Positions 46,390 to 56,369 of a stretch of DNA of 64,000 bases are shown here, piece by piece; position 1 is the first letter of the stretch; every line of letters starts with the position of its first letter. Where the stretch lies: NCBI GenBank assembly GCA_948146395.1, contig OX411546.1:20167158-20231157 (forward strand). Reading direction: 5' to 3'. Made by a program: the position numbers and the translations under genes. The notes beneath the pieces were generated by a model. The model was given only the letters and a program-made list of their open reading frames with translations. It ran no database searches and was not told the DNA's origin. This DNA comes from Fragum whitleyi. Its lineage: Eukaryota > Mollusca > Bivalvia > Cardiida > Cardiidae.

Positions 46390-47011
46390 TGCCCAATCAA
46401 CCTGAAATTTGGTCAGAATGATTGTCTTGGTGAAATCTCGGACGAGTTTGAAATTGGGTCACCTGGGGTCAAAAACTAGGTCACATGGTCAAATCTTAGA
46501 AAAACCTTGTATGCACTCTAGAGGCCTCATTTTTTGCTGGATCAACCTGAATTTTGGTCAGAATAAATGTCTTGATGAAATCATGGACGAGTTTGAAATT
46601 GGGTCATTCGGGGTCAAAAACTAGGTCAAAGGTTCAAATCATAGAAAAACCTTGTATGAACTCTAGAGGCTACATATTTTGCTGAATCAACCTGAAATTC
46701 GATCAGATTGAATGTCTCGATGAAATCTTGGACGAGTTCAAAATTGGGTTAACTGGGGTCAAAAACTAGGTCACAGGGTCAAATCTTAGGAAAACCTTGT
46801 ATGCACTCTAGAGGCCACATTTTTTGTTGGATCAACCTGAAATTTGATCAGAATGATTGTCTTTATGAAATCTCGGACAAGTTTGAAATTGGGTCAACTG
46901 GGATCAAAAACTATGTCTTGGGGTCAAATCTTAGAAAAACCTTGTATGCACTCTAGAGGCCACTTTTTTTCATCAGAATTATTGAATTGATGCAATTATT
47001 GATGAGTATCC

Positions 47012-47213
47012 ATAATCTTCTTACTCTCAAATCATGTCTCTTTGTCTCATAAGGAGGGATAAAGAGACACAGTTCGGGGTTAGAAAAACTAGATACGCAG
47101 GACCGTCGCTCAACCTATTGAAAAGGAGTGTGAGTTTTACAAATGAAATGGAGAAACGTTAGTCCCCCGTATAACAGGGACAAAGTGTTATGGTTTGAGA
47201 GTAAGAAGATTAT
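47012..47213. repeat. Foldback element with about 38-bp inverted ends
   Basis: ATAATCTTCTTACTCTCAAA plus TCATGTCTCTTTGTC at the left is inverted at the right (GACAAAGTG... ATGGTTTGAGAGTAAGAAGATTAT). The interior has, in reverse order, words of repeat D (GAGTTTTACAAATGAAATGG, GAAACGTTAGTCCCCCGTAT), so repeat D contains a copy of this element. Confidence 0.75.
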
Positions 47214-47464
47214 AGATACACTGGACTGTCCCTCATACTATCATCTACTAGTTCCATGGACAAAAGAGGGTTTTTGAATTAAAATCTATATATTACAAGA
47301 GGCTTTAGAAATTGTAAGAAATTCCGTTACCACGAAGTTTAAATCCAAAAGGGATTAAACTCAAGCATATTTCAAAATTAAAAGCCTTTAGCATCACGGG
47401 AAAAAAATGTCCCTCAAAGCAGAAAAATTCTTTGAAGATCCATCCTACTGGTGCGGAAGGAGGA
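47214..47464. other. Short spacer, no gene recognised
   Basis: AT-rich spacer between the foldback element and repeat D copy 2; nothing supported. Confidence 0.5.
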
Positions 47465-48021
47465 TATGTGACATGAGACAGGGAGGGAGAGTAAGGGGTG
47501 TCCGTTCCCTGTGCATGAGAAACTTTTCGATTAGAAATACTAAATGGAACCATTTGAAGGGTATTAGATTCTTTTTTACTAACGTTGAACCTTACACCCC
47601 CTAGTCTTTATTTTTATTGCAATTTTAGACAACTTTATTTTTCGAGTTTTGTCAATATATTGTACTCCAAAAGGTACTTGAGTACGTCTGTCTACCTTCT
47701 GAAGGTCTTAATGACCTTTTCCGATCGACGTTTAAATCCTACAAAGGTCTAATCATTACTTTCCTTTGTTTCAGAACGGAAAAAAACTTTAAAAACATCC
47801 GCTCAAGAAACACTTGGCAAAAGGCTTCGGTAGGCCTATTTATCTTGTGTAATTTTTTAATAATCCATAAGATTCTTACTCTCAAACCATGTCTCTTTGT
47901 TCCCGTGATACGGGGGACTAATGTTTCTCCATTTCATTTGTAAAACTCACACTCATTTTCAATAGTTTGCCTTTGGGGGACGGTCCTGCGTATCTAGTTT
48001 CTTTTAACCGCGAACTGTGTC
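47465..48021 (+). repeat. Repeat D, copy 2
   Basis: Partner of 40160-40706 in direct orientation about 7.3 kb away. After CGAACTGTGTC the two copies diverge. High identity suggests a recent segmental copy or a young dispersed element. Confidence 0.85.
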
Positions 48022-48285
48022 AGGGCTCTCATAAGGGTTTAGAAAGTAGAATTCCAGGAATCCAACTTCAGAAAATGTTGGATTCCACACAAAAAAGTTG
48101 GATTCCATCATTATGAGGGTGGATTTTGTACTGTGCAAAACTATGATATTGAAACTACAATTAATTAACCCTTTACTACACAATCCAATGTTTTAGTCAC
48201 CAGAATGGTTATCTAAAGAAAAATATTGGTTGAATAGAAGGAATTGCTTGTTAAAAACATTTTCTTCTTTTATTCCAATGCTTTT
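48022..48285. other. Spacer with GGATTCCA words, no gene
   Basis: TTGGATTCC or GGAATCCAA occurs three times in about 60 bp (48055-48115). Nothing else was recognised. Confidence 0.5.
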
Positions 48286-49513
48286 TATACACCCGTCAAA
48301 GACGGGACGTATTATGGGATCACCTGTGGCGTCTGGCGTCCGGCGGCGTCCACTTCTTTGTCCGGAGCATAACTCTGTCACTTGAAGTCCGATGGACTTC
48401 AAACTTGGCAATTGTATTCATCTCATCAATACAGAGTGCAGTGCACAAGAACCATAACTCTACCTGGCCTATTTTTTGAGGTATTGCCCTTTGTTGTTTT
48501 TCATACTAGAATCTTGTCCGGAGTATATCTCTAAAAGTATAATAGCTAGGATCATGAAACTTCATGGGTGTATAGATCTCACCAAGGGGGAGTGCAGTGC
48601 ACAAGAACCATAACTCTACCTGGCCAATTTTTTGAGTTATTGCCCTTTGTTGTTTTGCAGACTTGAATCTTGTCCAGAGTATATCTCTAAAAGTATAATA
48701 GCTAGGATAATGAAACTAAATTGGTGTATAGATCTCACCAAGGGGGAGTGCAGTGCACAAGAACCATAACTCTACCTGGCCTATTTTTTGAGTTATTGCC
48801 CTTTGTTGTTTTTCAGACTTGAATCTTGTCCGGAGTATATCTCTTCAAGTATAATAGCTAGGATCATGAAACTCCATGGATGTATAGATCTCACAAAGGG
48901 GGAGTGCAGTGCACAAGAACCATAACTCTACCTGGCCTATTTTTTGAGTTATTGCCCTTTGTTGTATTTCATAATAGGACCTTGTCCGGAGTATATCTCT
49001 AAAAGTATAATAGCTAGGATCATGAAACTTCATGGGTGTATAGATCTCACCAAGGGGGAGTGAAGTGCATAAGAACCATAACTCTACCTAGCCTATTTTT
49101 TGAGTTATTGCCCTTTGTTGTTTTTCATACTAGAATCTTGTCCAGAGTATATCTCTAAAAGTATAATAGCTAGGATCATGAAACTTCATGGGTGTATAGA
49201 TCTCACCAAGGGGGAGTGCAGTGCACAAGAACCATAACTCTTCCTTGCCTTTTTTTTGAGTTATTGCCCTTTGTTGTTTTACAGACTTAAATCTTGTCCG
49301 GAGTATATCTCTAAAAGTTTAATAGTTAGGATCATGAAAATAAATGGGTGTATAGATCTCACAAAGGGGGAGTGCAGTGCACAAGAACCATAACTCTACC
49401 TGGCCTATTTTTTGAGTTATTGCCCTTTGTTGTTTTTCATACTAGAATCTTGTCTGGAGTATATCTCTAAAAGTATAATAGCTAGGATCATGAAACTTCA
49501 TGGGTGTATAGAT

Positions 49514-49969
49514 CAGGGTGTATAAACCACGTGACATTTTTGGAAACGGAGGGGAGCAAAATCGCCCGCTTCAGGTAACATTTTTCGCGATTATTTCTTA
49601 AATACGGAACAGATTGTCACCAGACAAAGACGACGGCCTGGCAATTTTGATTTCACGTCCCTACATATATATGTTTGTTTGAAAAAATCTGTAATTTTCC
49701 AGAATTAGTTCCCCAAAGTTCGAAACACGCAAATTGTAAAATCGTCCGAAGGTGAGCAAACCAAGGAAATCAGGAGAAAATGCAACATGCTGGCCTGTAC
49801 AAGTCGTTTTACGCAAAACATACCCTTAGGATATTTTTAGGGGTCAAAAGTAAATGACCACAACCTTTAAACGTTTTCGAAATTGGCTTTTTATACCCGA
49901 AAATTGACATTTCGCTTTTTACGTCCAGCGGGGAGCAACTCTCCGATGACTCCACAGGGGAGCCGTTTT
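49514..49969 (+). repeat. Left terminal inverted repeat (456 bp) of the 3.9-kb transposon
   Basis: Begins CAGGGTGTATAAACCACGTG (with the dyad CACGTG) and ends CAGGGGAGCCGTTTT. Identity with the right end stops exactly at 49969/52980. It includes GGGGAGCAAAATCGCCCGC near the outer end and GGGGAGCAACTCTCC near the inner end. Confidence 0.97.
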
Positions 49970-50499
49970 CAAAGGGTACTCGTAGCATTGTCTGACATTG
50001 GAAAGATCACAAGAATTTATATCTATTCATGCTTAACTATTGTTTGTTTGTTGAAAAAAAGATGCGAAGCATATGATAATCGTATTTTATAGCTTAAACG
50101 GGAAAATAAGCTTCAGTAGAATAGACATCAAATACTAAATGGTAACGTACTCATAATATCATTGTTATGAAATATGCAAAAATAAACACTATCTTGCCAA
50201 TTATAGATACTGTACTCAATGAATATATTTACGAAATAGCACGAAATGGGAATCGATAATAAAAAGAAAAAAAATATTTTGAATAGACAGTCTGTTCCAG
50301 CTGAAGTAGGTAACTTTGATATACAGATGCACGAACAAGTTACAAAAAATTTAAATGTGTATGCAAATGTGAATGAATCTATTCAAGATTGTGAAATAAC
50401 GCTGAATTCGTTGGTCAATAAATCATTGTGTTAAACGCTTTCAAACAAAGAGTCATCTAATACGTTACTAAACATGTATTTCTATTTTAGAAATGATGA

Positions 50500-50960
50500 T
50501 TCGTTGGCGGGGATCCAGACCGGCATGACTAGAATACGAATATGACATTTTTGGCGAACATGGGCGAATATGACTTTCGTTTCATAATCAAGGCGTTTAA
50601 ATGAATATTTAAACCTTTTCCCCACATTTTCTATGCATAAACTCGTTATTTATGTTTATCATCATCGAGTTATAGTTAAATACTTTTTTCAGTTGATTGA
50701 CTTCGGGTATAAGGCTACCAGAATTCAATTTTTTTTCGTCAGTCCAATATGATGGAATGAGTTGCGAACAATACTTTACTGTTTAACACAGATAGCAATT
50801 TTACTTGTAGTTTTATACTTTAAATTAGGCATTTCGCCAAAATAATAATCTAATGATAGTTATGATACCCAGTCATATTCGTCGTGAAGAATCATATTCG
50901 CCAAACCGAAAACCGTACTTGTTCGCCAAAAGATATTCCTATCAAGATTTTTAAATGAAT
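50500..50960. repeat. Internal foldback inside the 3.9-kb transposon
   Basis: GAATACGAATATGAC, TTTTTGGCGAACA and GGGCGAATATGAC on the left (50530-50575) face GTCATATTCGTCG, TCATATTCGCCAAAC and GTTCGCCAAAAGA on the right (50874-50935). It could be an older MITE carried as cargo, or transposase binding sites. Single GGCGAA words occur at about 50825 (as TTCGCC) and 51329. Confidence 0.5.
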
Positions 50961-51417
50961 ACTGCATTGTTTTTATTATTCATAATCATTTTTATTGTTG
51001 TATCTTCTAAATAAGTAAAACAAATGCAATCTCCATGCATGTTAATAAATTATTCAATTTTGGTGAAAGCGTTACCGAGACTTTGTTTTTGTACGAATTT
51101 GGACTAGAACCATTTGCTTGCAAAGATCCGAAGGTAGGTAGAACATTGAAAGGGAGCTGGCAATTATTTCCTACTTTTGTAACAAATATCCCACATTAAC
51201 TTTTTCTCGCGCAATACTAAAGTAATTACTTTGAAACTTTTGAATAATATAAACTATCGAATTTTTAATAAATCAAGAAAGAAAAATATTGTAACAAGCA
51301 ATTTCTTCATCTTTCACAATATTTTTGGCGAATGTCTTTCAGCGATTTTTATGTGGTATTTCTACATAGGATTGACCTAAATGAGTTAACACTGAGTTCA
51401 TAATAAATTATTCCAGT

Positions 51418-51612
51418 TCGATTGCGACGAGAGCTAATGCTTATATAGGTACTCTCGAACACCTGGTCAAGATGTTTTCACCATCCCCGAAAGAGACAAT
51501 GGTTTAAACCTACCGCTACCCATTTCTACAGCTGGGTTAACTGGGATTGGCCATTAAGTGTTTTGTCATGGCGACGGTTGGGCTCGAACCACGGACCTAG
51601 GTCACGAGGCGA
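51418..51612 (-). mobile_element. tRNA-derived SINE, second family, copy 2 (decayed)
   Basis: Shares with 32559-32795 the words TTCGATTGCGACGA, TGTTTTCAC, AATGGTTTAAACC-like, CTACAGCTGGGTTAACTGG and GGGCTCGAACCACGGACC (B box on the minus strand). The A-box head is lost. It lies inside the 3.9-kb transposon, so it moved there before the transposon last jumped, or after. Confidence 0.65.
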
Positions 51613-52979
51613 CTTGAGTAACTTCTTAAAGCTCGCAAGTATCTATGTGTGAAATTAAGAGTAAATTGAATACATTTGAGTGAATTCAAATTATTAAATT
51701 TCATGGGTAAGTTTTTTAGATTGTATTGCACTAAGGGTTAAAAATTTGACACTAATGACTGTTTATTTACTTACCTATTTCTGGAAATAAGGGCATTTCT
51801 TAATTGACATACGCAGGTAGCTGACGGATAATCTATTCTTAACGTTTTTATACGGAATCGGAGATAGACAGAGACATTCAGACAGGCACTGACAGACAGG
51901 AACATACACAGACAATTATAAACAGATTCAAGACTGGTTGTAGGTGTTTAATGGTTTAAAACTATTTATTTTACATTAAATGAGATATGAATTCTTACTA
52001 CTAAGTCTAAACCCTTCTGATTCTACTTCAATGAAAATTTGACAGTATGTGGGGCAAGTCCATACATACAAACAAAAAAAAATCCAAAACACCCGTAGTT
52101 ATATCGAGACTTCACCAAATAATTATAATATCTTTTTCGGAGAAGATTTATTTATTCATTTATTCATTTTCAACCAAGCTTGCACCAATGACGGATTCGT
52201 CTTTGATTGGGGGAGACTCTTTCATGTAAGCCTCTTATTCACGGTTTATAACTCCTATGGCTTACGTACTGACGGAAGAATATGATACCAATATACGTGT
52301 ACAGTGTTTCCTAAGTCTAATACAGAATTATATCTTGTTGAAATTGAATTGAACAATGGCATATGTTATCATATCAACTCGATTAGATAAAGAATGAAAT
52401 TTAAGGCTTTTCTCAGCATTTACGAAATGTGTTTTGTCTACTTTTTCAGCTCTACTAATTACGTAATGTAATTTAAAACTTCACATTCAATTTGATGATC
52501 ATAGTGCTTCTAATAATTAACAACAACTACAAGAAGAAAAATAGCGTAAAGTAGATGTCTAAGACATGTCAAAATTTTTTTCTTGAAAAGCCGACCTGAA
52601 AATACCTTCAATGAGAAGACCAGATGGACGATAGTAAGAATATTCAAATCAATATTTTGGTAGAAATATATAGCACTAAAAAAAGCGTCATTTTGTACAC
52701 AATTTATGAGGAACAAAGCTTTCTTTGGGGTGCAAGGGTGTGTATTGCAAACCTTTACGTCATAACACACACATTAGATGTCCGTAAAGGGTATCCCGAC
52801 GCTCTAACCGTTATGCCTCGCCGGACGAAAAAAAATGACATGAAAGGAGAGAAATTCGATGGAAAGGGAATTTAAGGCGTTGAAATGCAGTGAATGATGT
52901 CGAAAAACGATGAAATAGATGTAAAGCCTTAGTTTCCAAGAGGATCTATTGTGAAATTAGCAGTATTAATTGAAATGGT

Positions 52980-53435
52980 AAAACGGCTCCCCTGTGGAGT
53001 CATCGGAGAGTTGCTCCCCGCTGGACGTAAAAAGCGAAATGTCAATTTTCGGGTATAAAAAGCCAATTTCGAAAACGTTTAAAGGTTGTGGTCATTTACT
53101 TTTGACCCCTAAAAATATCCTAAGGGTATGTTTTGCGTAAAACGACTTGTACAGGCCAGCATGTTGCATTTTCTCCTGATTTCCTTGGTTTGCTCACCTT
53201 CGGACGATTTTACAATTTGCGTGTTTCGAACTTTGGGGAACTAATTCTGGAAAATTACAGATTTTTTCAAACAAACATATATATGTAGGGACGTGAAATC
53301 AAAATTGCCAGGCCGTCGTCTTTGTCTGGTGACAATCTGTTCCGTATTTAAGAAATAATCGCGAAAAATGTTACCTGAAGCGGGCGATTTTGCTCCCCTC
53401 CGTTTCCAAAAATGTCACGTGGTTTATACACCCTG
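52980..53435 (-). repeat. Right terminal inverted repeat (456 bp) of the 3.9-kb transposon
   Basis: Exact reverse complement of 49514-49969, ending GTGGTTTATACACCCTG at the TAGAT duplication. Confidence 0.97.
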
Positions 53436-53708
53436 TAGATCTCACCTAGGGGGAGTGCAGTTCACAAGAACCATAACTCTACCTGGCCTATTTTTTGAGT
53501 TATTGCCCTTTGTTGTTTTTCAGACTTGAATCTTGTCCAGAGTATATCTCTAAAAGAATAATAGTTAAGATCGTGAAACTTCATGGGTGCAGAAAAAATT
53601 CATTCAAAATAACCTCAGTTCTATTAAAACCCCCAGTTAATACTTAGCAGTGTGACGGGCGTATCTTGTGACAATTTGGCACCTTGTTACATTTTTTTAT
53701 TCATTTTT

Positions 53709-54820
53709 AGCTCCACTGGCTGAAAGCCACTGGGGCTATTGTTATGGTGTTGTGTCTGTCGTGAGTCCGTCCGTGCGTCAGTGCGTCCGGTCGTAAACTT
53801 TTTCTTTAAACATCTTCTCCTCAGAAACTACTGGATGGATTTCAACCAAACTTCACAGGAATGATCCTTGGGTGACCCTCTTTCAGTTCAAGAAATTTTG
53901 ATCCAATGAAAAACATGGATTAAATGGGCGCGGCTAATTTCCAAATATGGTAAAAAGTGACTTTTCTCAGGTTCTAATTGATGGATACAAAATTGAATTT
54001 TACATAAATGATCCTTGTGTGACCCTTTATCAGTCTACCAAAAATAATTGTGATCGGATGAAAAATATGTATTTTATGGGCTTAGGTCATTTCACTATAT
54101 GTTATATAGTGGAAACTTTGATAATCATTTTCTCAGAATCTAATAAATAGATACCAACCAAATTTTACATGAAAGATCCTTGGGTGACCCTTTTTCAGTC
54201 TACCAAAAATTATTGTGATTGGATGAAAAATATGTATTTTATGGGCTTAGGTTATTTCTCTATATGTTATATAGTGGAAACTTTGAAAATCATTTTCTCT
54301 GAATCTAATTGATAGATATCAACCAAATTTTACATGAATGCTCCTTGAGTGACCCTTTATCAGACTACCAACAATTATTCTGATCGGATTAAAAATATGT
54401 ATTTTATGGGCAGAGGTCATTTCTCTATATGTTATATAGTGGAAACTTTGATAATTATTTTCTCAGAATCTAACTGATAGGTATCAACCAAATTTTTCAT
54501 GAAAGATCCTTGGGTGACCCTATATCAGATTTCCAACCATTATTGTGATCGGATGAAAAATATGTATTTTATGGCCGGAGGTCATTTCTCTATATGTTAT
54601 ATAGTGAAAACTTTGAAAATCATTTTCTCAGAATCTAATTGATAGATATCAACCTAATTTTACATGAATGCTCCTTGAGTGACCCTTTATCAGTCTACCA
54701 ACAATTTTTATGATTGGATTAAAAATATGTATTTTATGGATGGAGGTCATTTCTCTTAGATTTGCCATTACAAGAAATTCAAGCCTGTGGAGCGACACAA
54801 GCCATTCATGGCTTTCTAGT
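53709..54820 (+). mobile_element. Helentron-like element, type 2 (variant), copy 2d
   Basis: AGCTCCACTGGCT-GAA-AGCCACTGGGGCT after TTTTT, then GTGCGTCAGTGCGTCC, then about six monomers of roughly 160 bp (CCTTGGGTGACCC, TATATGTTATATAGTGG). 3' end: AAGCCTGTGGAGCGACAC (partial inverse of the 5' CTCCACTGG), hairpin AAGCCATTCATGGCTT and CTAGT. It begins only 21 bp after the end of type-3 copy 3b. Confidence 0.85.
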
Positions 54821-55865
54821 TGGAGATGGGCTCAGTAGATGACAAAACTTTTCCCGGTTCAGTTTAAAACCATTGACTAGTACAGAAGCAAGTCTTTGAA
54901 ACAGTTATATCTTCTTTTTGCCAGAAGTTAAAAAGAAGTAAAAAAATATCTATGCCATGATTCTCTTTGCAGATGTTGTCAATTGAGAGAAAAAGTTCAG
55001 AATTGATTTTCATTAAAAAAGATTGTATGTTTGAACTGCATTGGTTATCTCTTTTTCTTATTTTCTTTTATTTTTTTTTAGATTGTAATAAACTTTCCGA
55101 ACCACCTGTCTCTTGATTTGTGTTCATTTTTTTTTTACTTCAACACATGTCTGATCAGTAGGCTGATCTGGAGCTTTCCATTTTGAAAATACGTTATCTG
55201 ACAGAATTAAGCACACGCACGGCGTTTCAGAGATTCACCGCCATAATTCATTTCGTATTTTTCCAGAACATTTCTTGAATTTAATAATTGCTTTTACTCA
55301 AATTACCGATTTTACAGAAGGTAAGAAAGATTCGGGACATATCGAAGGACACGGACTTATCATTTACTAGTTACTAATAAATCTGGTCGATTATGTTGTC
55401 TTACTATTGCATTCGTCTAATTGGGGCCCTGCTCGAATTGAATTACTGGTATATAATTAGTGAATCAGTTGCTTCAATCAATACGTTAATGATTCACATG
55501 TTTTGTTTATGCATAACAATCGCTAAAACACATCGCCGGGCAGAGTCTAGATTCAATTCATTGATAGTCAAGCTCCTCCTACAAGGTCTACGAATAACAG
55601 ATTACCATTGGCTGTTGACGTCAATTAACGCCACGCCTACCGCACCTGTCTATCGGACTTAAGATATGGCTATTATCGATTGTTCACGCGACAGATAACT
55701 TGCGTAAACAATCAAATACATGTGATACACAGCCGAGAGGTTAAAAGTCGGGACGCGTGCCCTAGAAACACTTGTTGTCTGGTGGAATCCTTTGATAGGA
55801 TTTTTTGTCGTCCGCTGAGAAAAGTTGTAGTCTCAGACGACACTGCTGTCGTGTCCGAGAGCCCT
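54821..55865. other. Intergenic DNA, no gene recognised
   Basis: Contains half of hairpin J at about 55148-55172 (GTCTGATCAGTAGGCTGATC). Near 55605-55645 ACCATTGGCTGTTGACGTCAATT combines a CCAAT-type and a CRE-type word and could be regulatory. The frame at 55393-55662 has no recognisable domain. Confidence 0.45.
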
Positions 55866-56040
55866 GTGTGTCTCTTTACCCCTCCTTATAGGATTACAAA
55901 TTTATCTCTACCTCCCTATAATAATTCTCTTAACCTTAGGAAATCGAGAGAAATTCCGTTGCCACGAAGTTAAACTCCAATTAGGGGGTGGGTGGGTCGT
56001 GGGTATATTAAAGCAAAGGAGAAACTTTTAAAAACTTCTT
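55866..56040 (+). repeat. Repeat D right segment, second copy
   Basis: Near-identical to 40701-40870 (CTCTTTACCCCTCC, AATTCTCTTAACCTT, GTGGGTATATTAAAGC-like). Boundaries beyond it differ between the copies. Confidence 0.8.
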
Positions 56041-56182
56041 CTAAGACAATCTTAAAATGAATGATCTGGCTAATCAATGTCTAAACCTCATAAAATCTTG
56101 AATATTCCCAATTTATTACAGTATGACAAATTTCATTCTTGTGACATCAATGTATAGTCATTTTGACCAGTCAAAATTAAGA

Positions 56183-56249
56183 GTGTATTTCTGTTTATTT
56201 ATCATCGCTATTGTAGCACATGCCCATATGAGCGACGCCCCCAGAAGAT
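56183..56249 (-). repeat. 5'-truncated copy of the first SINE family
   Basis: GTGTATTTCTGTTTATTTATC, GTAGCACATGCCCATATGAG and CGACGCCCCCAGAAGA match 18812-18878, the 3' part of the SINE inserted at 18807-19110. The tRNA head is absent. Confidence 0.75.
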
Positions 56250-56369
56250 TCTAATTCTAAAATTTTAGAGCTAAATAAAAACTGCAGCTACAAGGTTGTA
56301 GGATCAAACCAATGATTATTTTTCTGCTTCACCAAAATGTTTTCAAAGTCTGTTAATCTGCCCATTTTT

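Larger units (their letters stand above)
42989..46972 (+). mobile_element. Helentron-like element, type 1, copy 1d, split by type-2 insertion
   Basis: 5' hairpin at 42990-43021, CGTC/CGTG short repeats, four full monomers of 145 bp (CTTGTATGCACTCTAGAGG, from about 43088). The fifth is cut at 43696 in the T-run of CACATTTTTTGCCC and resumes at 46390 with TGCCCAATCAACC, then four more decayed monomers to about 46972. The 3' inverted repeat and hairpin are missing. Confidence 0.85.
49514..53435. mobile_element. 3,922-bp DNA transposon with identical 456-bp TIRs and TAGAT target duplication
   Basis: The first 456 bases are the exact reverse complement of the last 456; I compared them base by base and found no difference. 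Ends: CAGGGTGTATAAACCACGTG and its inverse. TAGAT at 49509-49513 is repeated at 53436-53440, and joining the flanks restores the type-3 monomer. The 3,010-bp interior has no recognisable transposase; it holds a decayed SINE (51418-51612), a GGCGAATATGA foldback (about 50510-50945) and short unassigned frames. Identity of the ends implies recent insertion or gene conversion. The superfamily is unassigned: a 5-bp duplication with very long ends fits no family I can name with confidence. Confidence 0.95.
48286..53687 (+). mobile_element. Helentron-like element, type 3, copy 3b (155-156-bp monomers), interrupted by the 456-bp-TIR transposon
   Basis: Starts TATACACCCGTC-AAA-GACGGGACGTATTATG after TTTT, then GGCGTCTGGCGTCCGGCGGC, then about seven monomers at 155-156-bp steps (AGTGCAGTGC at about 48591, 48747, 48903 and onward; words CCATAACTCTACCTGGCC, GAGTTATTGCCCTTTG, GTCCGGAGTATATCTC). 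Cut at 49513 and resumed at 53436 in the same monomer. The 3' end has GACGGGCGTATCTTG, the inverse of the 5' ATACGCCCGTC seen in copy 3d, and ends CCTTGT at 53687. Confidence 0.85.

Noticed and set aside
55393..55973. Two consecutive plus-strand frames as a gene
   Set aside because: No recognisable domain; the second frame runs into repeat D, so at least that part is not host coding sequence.
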